55,800 nucleotides of DNA. It comes from Clostridiaceae bacterium (GTDB taxonomy: Bacteria > Bacillota > Clostridia > Saccharofermentanales > DTU023). The position numbers were made by a program, and so were the translations under genes. The DNA lies in the NCBI GenBank assembly GCA_012518795.1, contig JAAYRL010000011.1, forward strand, positions 1 to 55,800, in the 5' to 3' direction. Below, in pieces: positions 23,224 to 32,842 of the stretch; position 1 is the stretch's first letter, and each line of letters starts with the position of its first letter. Under the pieces are notes generated by a model. That model saw only the letters and a program-made list of their open reading frames with translations. It searched no databases and was not told where the DNA came from.

Positions 23224-26200
23224 TCATTCCTTTTCGAGAAATTCCTCCAGCGCTTTTGACGATAGAGGCCTTGAAAAATAGTACCCTTGTATTTCGTCAC
23301 AGTCCATGCTTCTCAGAAATTCAGCCTGCTCTTTTTTTTCTACACCTTCAGCTATAATGCCCACTCTGAAGTCTTTAGCTAACATAATAATATTTTTCGT
23401 TACAGGATCTCTTTTTTCTTCTAAATTGATGTGAAATATAATCTCTTTATCTATTTTTATTCTGTCAAAAGGTATCGAATTTAATCGATTTAATGATGAA
23501 TACTCTCTGCCGAAATCATCGATGGCAATACTTACTCCTAATTCTTTCAATTTGTACAATTTTTTAATTACATCCTCAGGGTTTTTCAAGAACAAGCTTT
23601 CCGTTATCTCCAGCTCAATATACTTCGGATCTGCTCCGCTTTGTTCAATGATTCTCGTAAAATCGGGAATAAAATCTTCTCCCTGAAATTGCACAACCGA
23701 TATATTTACAGAAACGCGAAGAGGCGGAAATCCTTCCGCAATCAGCCTGTTATGCTCTTGAAGAGCTTGTTCCAACACCCAGAGTCCAACATCATAAATC
23801 AATCCTGTTTGTTCAAGTATTGGGATAAATCTATCCGGGCCTACTATTTTGTTCCCGTCACTAGTCCAGCGGAGTAAAGCTTCAATCCCGACAGTTTTCC
23901 CTGTAGTACAGCTAATTTGAGGTTGAAATACCAGAAAAAATTCGTCGTTTTGTAAAGATTTAAATAGTCTGTTAGTGAACAAGGTATTTTCAGCAATATT
24001 GTTTTCCATTCGAGAATTATAAAGGAGAACTCTTTTATCAGCATTTCGTGCTTCATATCCCGCCATGTCGGCGTTCTTCAAAATAGTGTCCGCATCTCTT
24101 CCATCATCCGGATAAACGGATATACCGATGCGGATAACAACAAATAGTGCTTCTATCTTTGTCTCAGTTGATATAGGATCAGAAAAAGAAGCAAGTATTC
24201 TCTTGGCACAATCCTTTATCTGTTCGGTATTTTTCACATTAGGCAGAACAATAACAAACTTTCCTTCACCCGATCTGGCGATATAACAACATTCCTCCAA
24301 AATATTTTCAAGGATTGTCGCCGACTTTACCATGACCTGCTCCCCTACACTGTGGCCGAAGGTATCCTTAATTACCCTTAGATTCGCCAGTTCAATGACC
24401 AATACTGCTATTTTCTCAGATTCTTTTCTATTACGTATGGTTTGTCGAAGTCTTTTCTTCAGCATATTTCTGTTCGCTAATTTTGTTCTTTTATCAAAAT
24501 ATGCGGAATTATATAATCTTTTTTCATATAAGAGTTTTCTTCTTGTGTCGCCCAATATATTTACAATTATGTCTAAAAAGTATGATCGACTTTCTGCGAA
24601 GCTCACATCAATTCGATTATAGTATTCAATAACAAGCATTCCTACTATTCTTTCGTCGACAATTACCGGTAATGCAAAAAAGGACTTTACCCCTCTGGAT
24701 ATGAAGAAATTATTTGTCTCTCCACATTTATCAAAGGTAGCCTTTTTGGTGTCTTCACATATCATAGGTTTACCTTGAGCAATCAAAGACTTAGCCAGAG
24801 GAAAAGTTACTGTCTTAAATTTCATTCCCGGGCGATAGGGAAATAATTCTTTTGTTGTGTCTTTTACACACATATTAAGAATTGTTGCTTCTTCGTAATC
24901 CTTACTGAATTTGACTAAATAGGCATGACTAAATTCCAGTATTTCGTCAGACATTTTCAACATTTCATCTATTTTATCTTTAGCGTTTTCGCTGTTAATC
25001 GAGATAAAATTAGAAGAAATTTGTTCAAGTACTTCCTGTTCTCTTGCAAACCTTTGGTATACCTTCACCTTAAAAGCGTATTCAGTTGTCAGATATCTGA
25101 CAGAGAAATAAGAAAATAAAATAATAACAATACGTATTGCATACTCATTTCCATTTATGGTGACAAAAACTTTCGGATAGATTATCCAAAAAACAATTTG
25201 AATTACTACGCAAAATGCAGTAAAGAGAATTGCAAGGATTCTATAATCAAATATTACGGTAAACAGAAGAAACAGTATATATACTGACCATACAGTTAAT
25301 GCTCCTATCTTAGCGTTTACTATCATAATATAAAACGTACTTAAGCTGCATATTACTAGAAAGATGGCATTTTGAACAGCATGCTTTTTCGTTATGAACG
25401 GTATCATTCTGGTAAATACTCCAAATAACAGTAAAGCCGCAGCGAACAAAATCTCTCTTCCTAATGCTCCTTTCTTGCCGAAATATCCTACTAAAAAGGA
25501 TATTGCACCACCTATCATATAAATGACTGCTGCCGTTCGAAACAAACGTAATCGATCGCTGCTGAATTTATCAGTTTCCCGAAGTATGGGTATTGTCCTT
25601 CTTCTTTCGAGAAGCAGCCCGAATTTTTTTAATACTGTAAACAAAATTATTGTCGGAACTAACAGAAACAGAACGGGTAATTTAGGAAAGAACTTTTTAT
25701 TAAGAATATCAGGCAGTATATCGATTATAGTTATTATAGAAAAAAGAAGTATTACAGATATTAAAAAATATTTTGCCAGTCGCTTCTCAGAAGTATGAGA
25801 CTCAAGTTTTCTCCACCAGCGAATAAGTAATATAAGACTTGCTATTGAAAATACAATATAATATAAGTTAAGCCAAATTCCTGCATAATACATGGGAGCC
25901 ATGTTCATCCAGCCGTAGTCGGTCTGCACCATTTTATATTGTTTTTCAAAAAAGTATCCGAATGGTCCAAATAAAATTATATTTATAAAAGCGGGCAAAT
26001 ATGTCGTAATATACTTTATTCGCTTATTTAATCGTCTTTCAGTTTTTGTCAGAACCAGGATAAAATGAAGTAAAATGCTGCTAAAAACTCCCCAACCGAA
26101 AACGGAGAAAGATCTGCAAAAAGCACTCTCTTCCGCTGTAGCCGCTGAATTTGAAACAGAAAGTGAAAATGACCAAATCGCCAACGAACTTGTTAGAAGC

Positions 26201-26316
26201 AGAAACAACCTGTTTGCTTTGCTATTTATATTAGTAGCTATTGTACAAGCACCAAAAATCATATAAAAACAACCGCATATGTAAAGAATTATTGACAGCA
26301 TTAGACTGTATTTCAT
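23224..26316 (-). CDS. membrane c-di-GMP phosphodiesterase, paralogue A (7TM-6TM-GAF-degenerate GGDEF-EAL)
   Basis: The protein has 1030 residues. Domains in order: a seven-helix N-terminal sensor of the histidine-kinase 7TM type (about 1-225), a second six-helix membrane module (about 245-415), a GAF-like domain (about 430-580), a GGDEF fold whose active-site motif is SGEGK (682-686), and an EAL domain. EAL is intact at Glu812 (EALLR), with NISVVQF, ELEITE, DDFG and EIQGYYF, so hydrolysis of c-di-GMP is predicted. The loop after DDFG reads REYSSL, with Glu938 where Gly is usual. The start is ATG 26316, 8 bases after GGAGG. It lies 35 bp downstream of the GGDEF gene. Confidence 0.92.
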   Translation of the reverse strand: MKYSLMLSIILYICGCFYMIFGACTIATNINSKANRLFLLLTSSLAIWSFSLSVSNSAATAEESAFCRSFSVFGWGVFSSILLHFILVLTKTERRLNKRIKYITTYLPAFINIILFGPFGYFFEKQYKMVQTDYGWMNMAPMYYAGIWLNLYYIVFSIASLILLIRWWRKLESHTSEKRLAKYFLISVILLFSIITIIDILPDILNKKFFPKLPVLFLLVPTIILFTVLKKFGLLLERRRTIPILRETDKFSSDRLRLFRTAAVIYMIGGAISFLVGYFGKKGALGREILFAAALLLFGVFTRMIPFITKKHAVQNAIFLVICSLSTFYIMIVNAKIGALTVWSVYILFLLFTVIFDYRILAILFTAFCVVIQIVFWIIYPKVFVTINGNEYAIRIVIILFSYFSVRYLTTEYAFKVKVYQRFAREQEVLEQISSNFISINSENAKDKIDEMLKMSDEILEFSHAYLVKFSKDYEEATILNMCVKDTTKELFPYRPGMKFKTVTFPLAKSLIAQGKPMICEDTKKATFDKCGETNNFFISRGVKSFFALPVIVDERIVGMLVIEYYNRIDVSFAESRSYFLDIIVNILGDTRRKLLYEKRLYNSAYFDKRTKLANRNMLKKRLRQTIRNRKESEKIAVLVIELANLRVIKDTFGHSVGEQVMVKSATILENILEECCYIARSGEGKFVIVLPNVKNTEQIKDCAKRILASFSDPISTETKIEALFVVIRIGISVYPDDGRDADTILKNADMAGYEARNADKRVLLYNSRMENNIAENTLFTNRLFKSLQNDEFFLVFQPQISCTTGKTVGIEALLRWTSDGNKIVGPDRFIPILEQTGLIYDVGLWVLEQALQEHNRLIAEGFPPLRVSVNISVVQFQGEDFIPDFTRIIEQSGADPKYIELEITESLFLKNPEDVIKKLYKLKELGVSIAIDDFGREYSSLNRLNSIPFDRIKIDKEIIFHINLEEKRDPVTKNIIMLAKDFRVGIIAEGVEKKEQAEFLRSMDCDEIQGYYFSRPLSSKALEEFLEKE

Positions 26317-26351
26317 AAACCCAGCCTCCAAAATATGGTTTTAAGTTACAG

Positions 26352-27434
26352 CTACATGATTACTTGATTCTTACCTGAAACTTTTCCTTTATACATAAGA
26401 CGATCGCATTCATCTATACTCTGCTCAACGTTATGAACATCGAGTGAACAAACGCCGATTGTTACAGTGATTTTTAAAACATTATCATGTATTACTACAG
26501 TCTCCGACTCCAGTCTGGCACGCAACTTGTCTAAGATATTAAAGGCGACAGAGACATCGATATCTTTAATTAAAATCAGAAATTCTTCCCCGCCCCAGCG
26601 AAACACATAGTCTGTTTTTCGTAGGCTTGTTTTAATCAAACTGCTAAGCAACTTCAATACGAGATCACCTATTTGGTGACCGTAAGTATCATTGATCAGT
26701 TTAAAATCGTCAATATCCAGCATTGCAATACACCAGACCGGCTCAATCTGACCGTTACTCAACTTATTAAAAAAATTGTCTGCATACCTGCGGTTGAAAA
26801 GTCCCGTTAGCGGATCCGTGTTGGCCTCTCCTTTTCTTTTTTCCAACTCTTTTTCGTTAAACTTTAAAATCGTGTCCCAAATGGTGTTTCTTATCGTTAG
26901 TTGGATGACAGTACCAAAAAATGCCAAATGAATGTTAAACATTGCAAGCACACCGTAAGAATCTCCTATGTCCCAAAACGGTGATAAATAGTGGCCAATT
27001 AAAACGATAGCGATCATGCTGGCCAACAGCACGACAATCACCACAGTGCGAACAAGTTTACTCGCGTAGGGAATTATGATCTGCATCATAAGTGTAACAA
27101 GCAGATACACAATTACGAGGTTATTTGTGCCAATGCAGACTGCAGTAGCCAAGGTGTGAATAATAACCGTCCCGGAAAGCAAAAGACCGAACGGCAAATA
27201 ATAACCTCTTTCAACCAGCCAGAAACACAGAATAATAATCATAAAGTCTGCCAGAGAGATGATTAACAAAGGTATCACATTGATAGCAAGGTGGAAGAAG
27301 AAAAGAAAGAAATTCATGCTCGCTGCATAAGTGCAAGCAACATACGAAATCAAATACAAGAACTTTTCATGTTCATTTTCGAATGAATGACGGGATAAGC
27401 GACTATATAAAAATCTTTCCAGTTTTTTCATCAT
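26352..27434 (-). CDS. membrane diguanylate cyclase (GGDEF)
   Basis: The 360-residue protein has about six transmembrane segments in residues 25-195, a short coiled linker (LKFNEKELEKRKGE), and a GGDEF domain starting DPLTGLFNRRY. The active-site motif GGEEF is at residues 281-285 and the product-inhibition site RxxD (RKTD) at 272-275, five residues upstream as required. It should therefore make c-di-GMP and be feedback-inhibited. It is the only canonical cyclase in the window and sits directly upstream of phosphodiesterase A. The start is one of two adjacent ATGs (27431 or 27434) with a weak ribosome binding site. Confidence 0.94.
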   Translation of the reverse strand: MMKKLERFLYSRLSRHSFENEHEKFLYLISYVACTYAASMNFFLFFFHLAINVIPLLIISLADFMIIILCFWLVERGYYLPFGLLLSGTVIIHTLATAVCIGTNNLVIVYLLVTLMMQIIIPYASKLVRTVVIVVLLASMIAIVLIGHYLSPFWDIGDSYGVLAMFNIHLAFFGTVIQLTIRNTIWDTILKFNEKELEKRKGEANTDPLTGLFNRRYADNFFNKLSNGQIEPVWCIAMLDIDDFKLINDTYGHQIGDLVLKLLSSLIKTSLRKTDYVFRWGGEEFLILIKDIDVSVAFNILDKLRARLESETVVIHDNVLKITVTIGVCSLDVHNVEQSIDECDRLMYKGKVSGKNQVIM

Positions 27435-27453
27435 TGGCTTTATCTATACCTAT

Positions 27454-27645
27454 CTAATCGGCGAATAAATCCTGTATTATATAGTATGATTCCTTCAGTC
27501 TCTCTTTATATTGAGGCATCTCCCAGTCATCCCATGAATATGCGCTCAAACTGTTTAATATATTGTTTTCTACACTTGGACCGGAAAATCCACTTTTCAA
27601 TTGTCCCCGGTATTTTAACTTTACAATAATCTGACAAAAAATCAA
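27454..27645 (-). pseudogene. small open frame, possible gene remnant upstream of the cyclase
   Basis: The last 35 or so of 63 codons look protein-like (AYSWDDWEMPQYKERLKESYYIIQDLF), but the frame begins without a ribosome binding site and no Met start is convincing. DNA just upstream (27646-27769) carries short coding-like scraps in other frames, such as ENEWSTG. The 27435-27769 gap thus looks like debris of a lost gene or mobile element rather than a working gene; this is inference. Confidence 0.3.
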
Positions 27646-27769
27646 CTTATATCCATAATCAGTTTCTTAAATAAATAAGGATCCCGGTCGACCACTCGTT
27701 TTCAGTGATACATCCGAAATCCCTAAATATACAAATATTAACTGGTCTATACTATTCAGACATTTATGT

Positions 27770-28612
27770 TTATTCCATTTTTTCCATAAGCCTCTCACAG
27801 ACAAGTTGAGCAAATTTCAGAACCAGCTCCTGATCTGCAGGCACCAACCATCCATCCTGGCCTTTAAACTCTACGATGAGATCCAAAATCACAGAATCTG
27901 TCACATAAATACTGACATCATTGTCACTATCTTGTATCAACGCGCGTTTTCCTGAAATTTCGATTTCGCGCGGATCAATCCTAAAAAAATTAATATAAGA
28001 TGCTGCTGTTGCCGGATTACCCCAGTCCTTCAGCGAAATGTAGACTTTTCCATCACAAAACAAACTCTTCGGCGTTTCAGTTTCTGTTTCATATAAAAGA
28101 TATGTCACCGAGTCTTCATTCTCAAATGGTATGAGATTTCCTTCTTCATTCACGTAGACCACCATGCCGAAATAATTTTCCAGTTCTTCAATAGTAAAGA
28201 GATCAATGACTTTGGGTAAGTTTATTGATTTTCGTGGTTCTTGGTTGCCTTGCTGTTGCCCTTCCAGTACATCACCGATGCCGAATAAAGGTGAATTGTC
28301 AGCGTATTCCGACGAAGGCAAAGGCTCGTTCATATCAGAAGGAATATTGACCTTTAAGCGATATTCCTCAGGAATATCTGCTTGAAAATCTTCAATATTT
28401 TCATTTCCTGAATGATTAGACGCAGTCTCTTCACTCTCCGACTCCGAAATGGATTCTTTCTTTTTGTCTTCAGTTTCAGTCATTTCCGAATTATCTGCCT
28501 CAGCCTCGGATTCCTTTTCGACAGAGGATTCGGAGCTTTTATCTTTGGAAAAACAAGCACATATACTAAAAATGATGGTTAGCAAAAATACCAGTGACAA
28601 TACTCTTTTCAT
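27770..28612 (-). CDS. lipoprotein with Ser/Glu-rich linker, unknown function
   Basis: The 280-residue protein has a type II signal peptide with lipobox ICAC (lipidated Cys20). A disordered Ser/Glu/Lys stretch follows (about 21-95), typical of a spacer away from the membrane, then a C-terminal domain of about 170 residues that I do not recognise. AAGGAGG lies about 10 bases upstream of the ATG. The preceding gene ends 3 bases before it, so the two are one operon. A role as an extracellular partner for the neighbouring membrane receptors is possible but only positional. Confidence 0.75.
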   Translation of the reverse strand: MKRVLSLVFLLTIIFSICACFSKDKSSESSVEKESEAEADNSEMTETEDKKKESISESESEETASNHSGNENIEDFQADIPEEYRLKVNIPSDMNEPLPSSEYADNSPLFGIGDVLEGQQQGNQEPRKSINLPKVIDLFTIEELENYFGMVVYVNEEGNLIPFENEDSVTYLLYETETETPKSLFCDGKVYISLKDWGNPATAASYINFFRIDPREIEISGKRALIQDSDNDVSIYVTDSVILDLIVEFKGQDGWLVPADQELVLKFAQLVCERLMEKME

Positions 28613-28615
28613 TGA

Positions 28616-29470
28616 TTATTCACCTCCTTTTGACAGATCAGCGCTTGTAATACGGGAAAAGACAAGATAAAAGAATATTTGCTCGCTTCCGGGCGGCCGG
28701 GGATATGCTTCGAGAACCATCTGTCCTGCGTAATCGAAATTACTTTTTTCAGGTACAAAGTATGCAGTAAATTTGTAGACAATGGGTTGAATCGGTTTCG
28801 GGTTTTCAAAATACAAACGATTGCGACCTATATTTCGGTAATGGGTGATAGGAACGCGAATTTCCAACGTTTCAGATACCTCATACAAAATTCCGTTATC
28901 AAAACTCAAAATAAGACGTGTATCCCCCGTTATGCTTCCCGCCATAATATCTTCATTAGTCAGGTACATGGCATAATCAAACTCCATCATAAATATATAG
29001 AATTTATCCAGTACCCAATCGCCGATCATATCATCTTTTGAGTAATCTTGATACTCTTCAACTTCATCAAAATTAATACGATTGCCGGGTTTCACAAAAA
29101 AAAGACCCTGTCCGGAAATATCAACCAGGCCACCTGCTCTATTTTCAAGTACCACCTCAATACCCAGGTCCGGATCAAACTCTAACCACAAAGTATCCGG
29201 TCTGTCGAACTCTTTATATCCCGGCGTAAAAATAATTTCTCCGGTATAGTCATTATATTCGTTGTACATGTGGTACTCATTGCCTGATATTTCCAGCGTC
29301 CAATTTGTATCCTGTTCAGTTTTGCCGTCGATAATCCATTTTCCCTCATAATTAGATAAATCTTCACTATGAGGATCGGGATGTGGTTGCGAACCGGGTT
29401 GTGCTTGTATATCAACCGATAAAAGTAAGACAACTAATAAAATGCTAAGAACTCTAATCGTATTTTTCAT
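28616..29470 (-). CDS. exported protein of unknown function
   Basis: I start the gene at ATG 29470 (AAGGGAGG ten bases upstream), giving 284 residues. A type I signal peptide (MKNTIRVLSILLVVLLLSV, predicted cleavage after DIQA) precedes a beta-rich secreted domain with many aromatic and acidic residues and a predicted lipocalin-like feel (EGKWIIDGK, GDWVLDKF repeats), which I cannot assign. Two similar W-containing halves suggest an internal duplication. A longer open frame to 29614 lacks a suitable site. It is coupled to the lipoprotein gene. The gap 29471-29730 has no gene. Confidence 0.7.
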   Translation of the reverse strand: MKNTIRVLSILLVVLLLSVDIQAQPGSQPHPDPHSEDLSNYEGKWIIDGKTEQDTNWTLEISGNEYHMYNEYNDYTGEIIFTPGYKEFDRPDTLWLEFDPDLGIEVVLENRAGGLVDISGQGLFFVKPGNRINFDEVEEYQDYSKDDMIGDWVLDKFYIFMMEFDYAMYLTNEDIMAGSITGDTRLILSFDNGILYEVSETLEIRVPITHYRNIGRNRLYFENPKPIQPIVYKFTAYFVPEKSNFDYAGQMVLEAYPRPPGSEQIFFYLVFSRITSADLSKGGE

Positions 29471-29730
29471 CGCTTTAAAACCTCCCTTCTTATTGACTGT
29501 TAACATAACCAAAAATGCTAATGTTTTAAAAATTATTACTCTGTTGAACTTTGGATTTAATTTGCATCTACATGTGATGCAAAGATTGATCATTTCTCCT
29601 CTGCAGACATCCATAAGCTTTTTATTGCTTATATATAATTTTAAAAGTCACAAACTACAATTAATAGCTACTAATCATAGTAGGTTTACTTAAAAACAAG
29701 CTTAAAGAGAAATTAGTCAAGACACCTAGA

Positions 29731-32700
29731 TCATTCCTGTTTAAGAAATTCTTCCAGTGCTTTTGACGAAAGAGGTCTCGAAAAATAATACCCTTGTATT
29801 TCATCGCAGTCTAAGTTTTTCAGAAAATCTGCCTGTTCCTTTGTTTCCACACCTTCAGCAATAATATCCGCCTTGAAGGCTCTTGCCAGTTGAATAACGA
29901 CCTCAATTATCGGATCACTTTTATAAGATATATCGATATTATCTATTATATCCTTATCTATTTTTATCTTGTCAAAAGGTACTAATTTTAAACGATTTAG
30001 TGATGAGTAGCCTCTGCCGAAATCATCAATAGCAATTTTCACTCCCAATTCTTTTAATTTGTGAATTTTTTCTAGTGTGTTCTCAGGGTTTTTAGAGAAC
30101 ACAGTTTCCGTTATCTCCAGTTCAATATACTTCGGATCTACTCCGCTTTCCTCAATGATTCTTGTAAAATCAGGAATTAAATTTTTCCCTTCAAATTGAA
30201 TAACCGATAAGTTTACCGAAATACGAAGAGGAGAAAAACCTTTAATAATTAGCCTGTTATGCTCTTTAAGTGCTTGTTCCAGTACCCAGAGCCCGACATC
30301 ATAAATCAATCCTGTTTGCTCGAGCATCGGTACAAATCTATCAGGTGGAACTCTTCTGTTATCGTCTGTCGTCCATCTGAGCAAGGCTTCAATTCCGACT
30401 GTTTTTCCGGTCAGACAACTAACCTGAGGTTGAAACTCCAAAGAAAATTCTTCATTTTGCAACGATTGGAAAAGCTTATTTGTTAACAGGGTGTTTTCTG
30501 CAATATCTTTATCTATTTGAGTATTATAGAAGAAAAACCATCTATCAGCATTTCTTGCTTCGTAACCGGCCAAATCGGCATTCTTTAAAAGAGTATCTAC
30601 ATCTGTTCCATCATCCGGACATACCGAGATGCCGATACGGACCATAACAAATAATGCTTCTATTCCTGCTCCGATTGACACAGGATGCAAAAAAGAATCT
30701 AATATTTTATCTGCACATTCCTCTATCTGCTTAGTATTTTCCACATTAGGCAAAACAATAACAAAGTCTCCTTCGCCTACTCTTGAAATTACACAGCATT
30801 CTTCAAGTATATTATTGAGAATCTTTGCCGATTTTATCATTATCTGCTCACCTATATCATTACCAAAAGTATCTTTGATCATCCTTAGATTCTCAATATC
30901 AATATCCAATATTGCTATTTTCTCTGATTCTTTTCTGTTATATATAATTTCCTCCAACTTTTTTATCAGCATATTTCTGTTCGCTAATTTTGTAGCATCA
31001 TCATAATAAGCAAAATAATATAACCTTTCTTCAAAGAAAATCTTTTTCCTTGCATCTCCCAATATATTTGCAATAATTTTCAAAAAGTGTAATCGACTTT
31101 CTGTGAATCTTTTATCACTTCGGTCACTGTATTCAATAACAAAAAATCCAATAGTTATTTCGTCGGTTATTATTGGTAGAGCAAAGAATGAGTTTATTCC
31201 TCTTGACATGAAAAAATTTCTTTGATCTTTAGCATCATTAACAGAAATGCTTGTGACATCTTCACACAATAATGGTGTCTTCAGAGTTATAAGTGTTTCA
31301 CCTTCGGGAAAATCTGCAGTCTTAAACTTAGTTCCCGGACGAAAATGAGATAATTTACTTTCAATATCTTTTGCATACATATTAATAATCGTTGCATTTT
31401 CATAACCTACGTCGAACTCGAATAAATATGCATTGTCAAATTCAAGTAATTCTGCAGAGATTTGCATCATTTCATCGATTTTCTCTTTATAATTATCTCT
31501 ATCGATCGAAATAAAGTTAGCTGAAACTGTTTCAAGTAATTCTTGTTCTTCGGCAAATCTTTTATATCCTTGTAGCTTTGCAGAATATTCATTCGTCAGA
31601 TATCTCATAGCATAAAATGAAAGTACAATAATGAAAATTCTTTTCATATACTGTGCACTGTCGATAACTGCATAGGCTTTAGGTGAAATTATCCAAACAA
31701 CAACTTGAGTTATCAGGGTTGCAACTAAAAAAAGAAACGCATGAATATCACTATTGAGAACAACGGTATACAGAAGAAACACTGTATAAATTGCCCATAT
31801 TGTTACTGCTCCAGTGGCAATGTTTGTAATTATGAAAAAAGACATGCCTACTACGCTTGTTATAAGAAATAGGTTATTCTGAATCGTGTAATTTTTTGTT
31901 AAATAAGGCATATACTTTAAAAATACACCAAATATAAACACAACCAAGGCTAGCAAAAGCTCTTTTTCCAAATTACCTCCCGCAATAAAGTACGCTGTAA
32001 AAAAAGATCCTACAGCACCTATCTGAAATATTATTGACGCCGTTTCAAACAAACGCGATCTGTTCTCTTCCGGCAAAATAACGGACTTCGAAGGTATGAA
32101 TACTATCCCGCTTTTTTCAATAAGAATGCCGTGGTTTTTCAATATTTTATACAAAAGTATTGTAGGAAGTATCATAAAGACAAGTGTAAGTCTGGGCATC
32201 TGTTTTAACCCCAAAACACCGGGCAGAATATCCGTTATCGACCCTGCAATAAAAGGAAGCAGTATGGATATCAGAAAATATGTTACATGTCGCTTCAGAG
32301 GAGTATGAGGTTTAAGTTTTTTCCACCAGCGGATAAGTATTATAAAAGTAATAATCGTATATACTATGTAATAAAAGTTAATCCAATGCTGACCGATATT
32401 CGCGGGAAGTAAATTCCTCCATCCGAAGTCGCTCGGCACCATTTTGTATTGTCTTTCAGCAAGATATCCGAAGGGCGCAAACAAAAAAACATTTATAACG
32501 GCAGGCAAGTATAAGATAATAATATTAATTGGTTTATTTAATTGAATTTTATGCTTTGTCAGAATTAACGCAAAGTGGAGTAAAAGAATATGAAAAAAAC
32601 TCCAACCGAAAACGGACATACATCTCCAAAAAGCACTCGACTCCGCCGTTGGCGCCGAATTTGCAATGGAATAGGTAAATGACCAAATCGCCAGCGAATT

Positions 32701-32826
32701 TGTTGTTAATAAAAACAGCCTGTTGGCATTGCTCTTTGTGTTGGAAGATAATGCATATGCACCAAAAGCCACATAAAAACAACCGCACATATAATATATT
32801 ATTGACATAATTAGACTGTATTTCAC
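29731..32826 (-). CDS. membrane c-di-GMP phosphodiesterase, paralogue B
   Basis: The 1031-residue paralogue has the same 7TM / 6TM / GAF / GGDEF / EAL order as the other two. The GGDEF motif is degenerate (VGEGD), while the EAL motifs are intact: Glu813 in EALLR, NLSVIQF, ELEITE, DDFGRGYSSL, AEGVET and EIQGYYF. The start is a GTG at 32826, aligned with MKYSL of paralogue A and preceded by AGAGG; a longer frame to 32919 reads into the upstream gene. It starts 16 bp after the stop of paralogue C, so C and B form an operon. It is the most diverged of the three. Confidence 0.92.
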   Translation of the reverse strand: MKYSLIMSIIYYMCGCFYVAFGAYALSSNTKSNANRLFLLTTNSLAIWSFTYSIANSAPTAESSAFWRCMSVFGWSFFHILLLHFALILTKHKIQLNKPINIIILYLPAVINVFLFAPFGYLAERQYKMVPSDFGWRNLLPANIGQHWINFYYIVYTIITFIILIRWWKKLKPHTPLKRHVTYFLISILLPFIAGSITDILPGVLGLKQMPRLTLVFMILPTILLYKILKNHGILIEKSGIVFIPSKSVILPEENRSRLFETASIIFQIGAVGSFFTAYFIAGGNLEKELLLALVVFIFGVFLKYMPYLTKNYTIQNNLFLITSVVGMSFFIITNIATGAVTIWAIYTVFLLYTVVLNSDIHAFLFLVATLITQVVVWIISPKAYAVIDSAQYMKRIFIIVLSFYAMRYLTNEYSAKLQGYKRFAEEQELLETVSANFISIDRDNYKEKIDEMMQISAELLEFDNAYLFEFDVGYENATIINMYAKDIESKLSHFRPGTKFKTADFPEGETLITLKTPLLCEDVTSISVNDAKDQRNFFMSRGINSFFALPIITDEITIGFFVIEYSDRSDKRFTESRLHFLKIIANILGDARKKIFFEERLYYFAYYDDATKLANRNMLIKKLEEIIYNRKESEKIAILDIDIENLRMIKDTFGNDIGEQIMIKSAKILNNILEECCVISRVGEGDFVIVLPNVENTKQIEECADKILDSFLHPVSIGAGIEALFVMVRIGISVCPDDGTDVDTLLKNADLAGYEARNADRWFFFYNTQIDKDIAENTLLTNKLFQSLQNEEFSLEFQPQVSCLTGKTVGIEALLRWTTDDNRRVPPDRFVPMLEQTGLIYDVGLWVLEQALKEHNRLIIKGFSPLRISVNLSVIQFEGKNLIPDFTRIIEESGVDPKYIELEITETVFSKNPENTLEKIHKLKELGVKIAIDDFGRGYSSLNRLKLVPFDKIKIDKDIIDNIDISYKSDPIIEVVIQLARAFKADIIAEGVETKEQADFLKNLDCDEIQGYYFSRPLSSKALEEFLKQE

Positions 32827-32842
32827 GATCCTAACCTCTGTA

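Noticed and set aside
23641-25798. Several forward-strand open frames of 60-100 codons inside the phosphodiesterase genes
   Set aside because: They lie antisense to long conserved coding sequence, have no ribosome binding sites and no recognisable motifs.
29471-29614. Earlier start for the exported protein
   Set aside because: It would place 48 residues before a clear signal peptide. The ATG at 29470 with AAGGGAGG upstream is better, and the GGAG before an earlier ATG is only two bases away from it.
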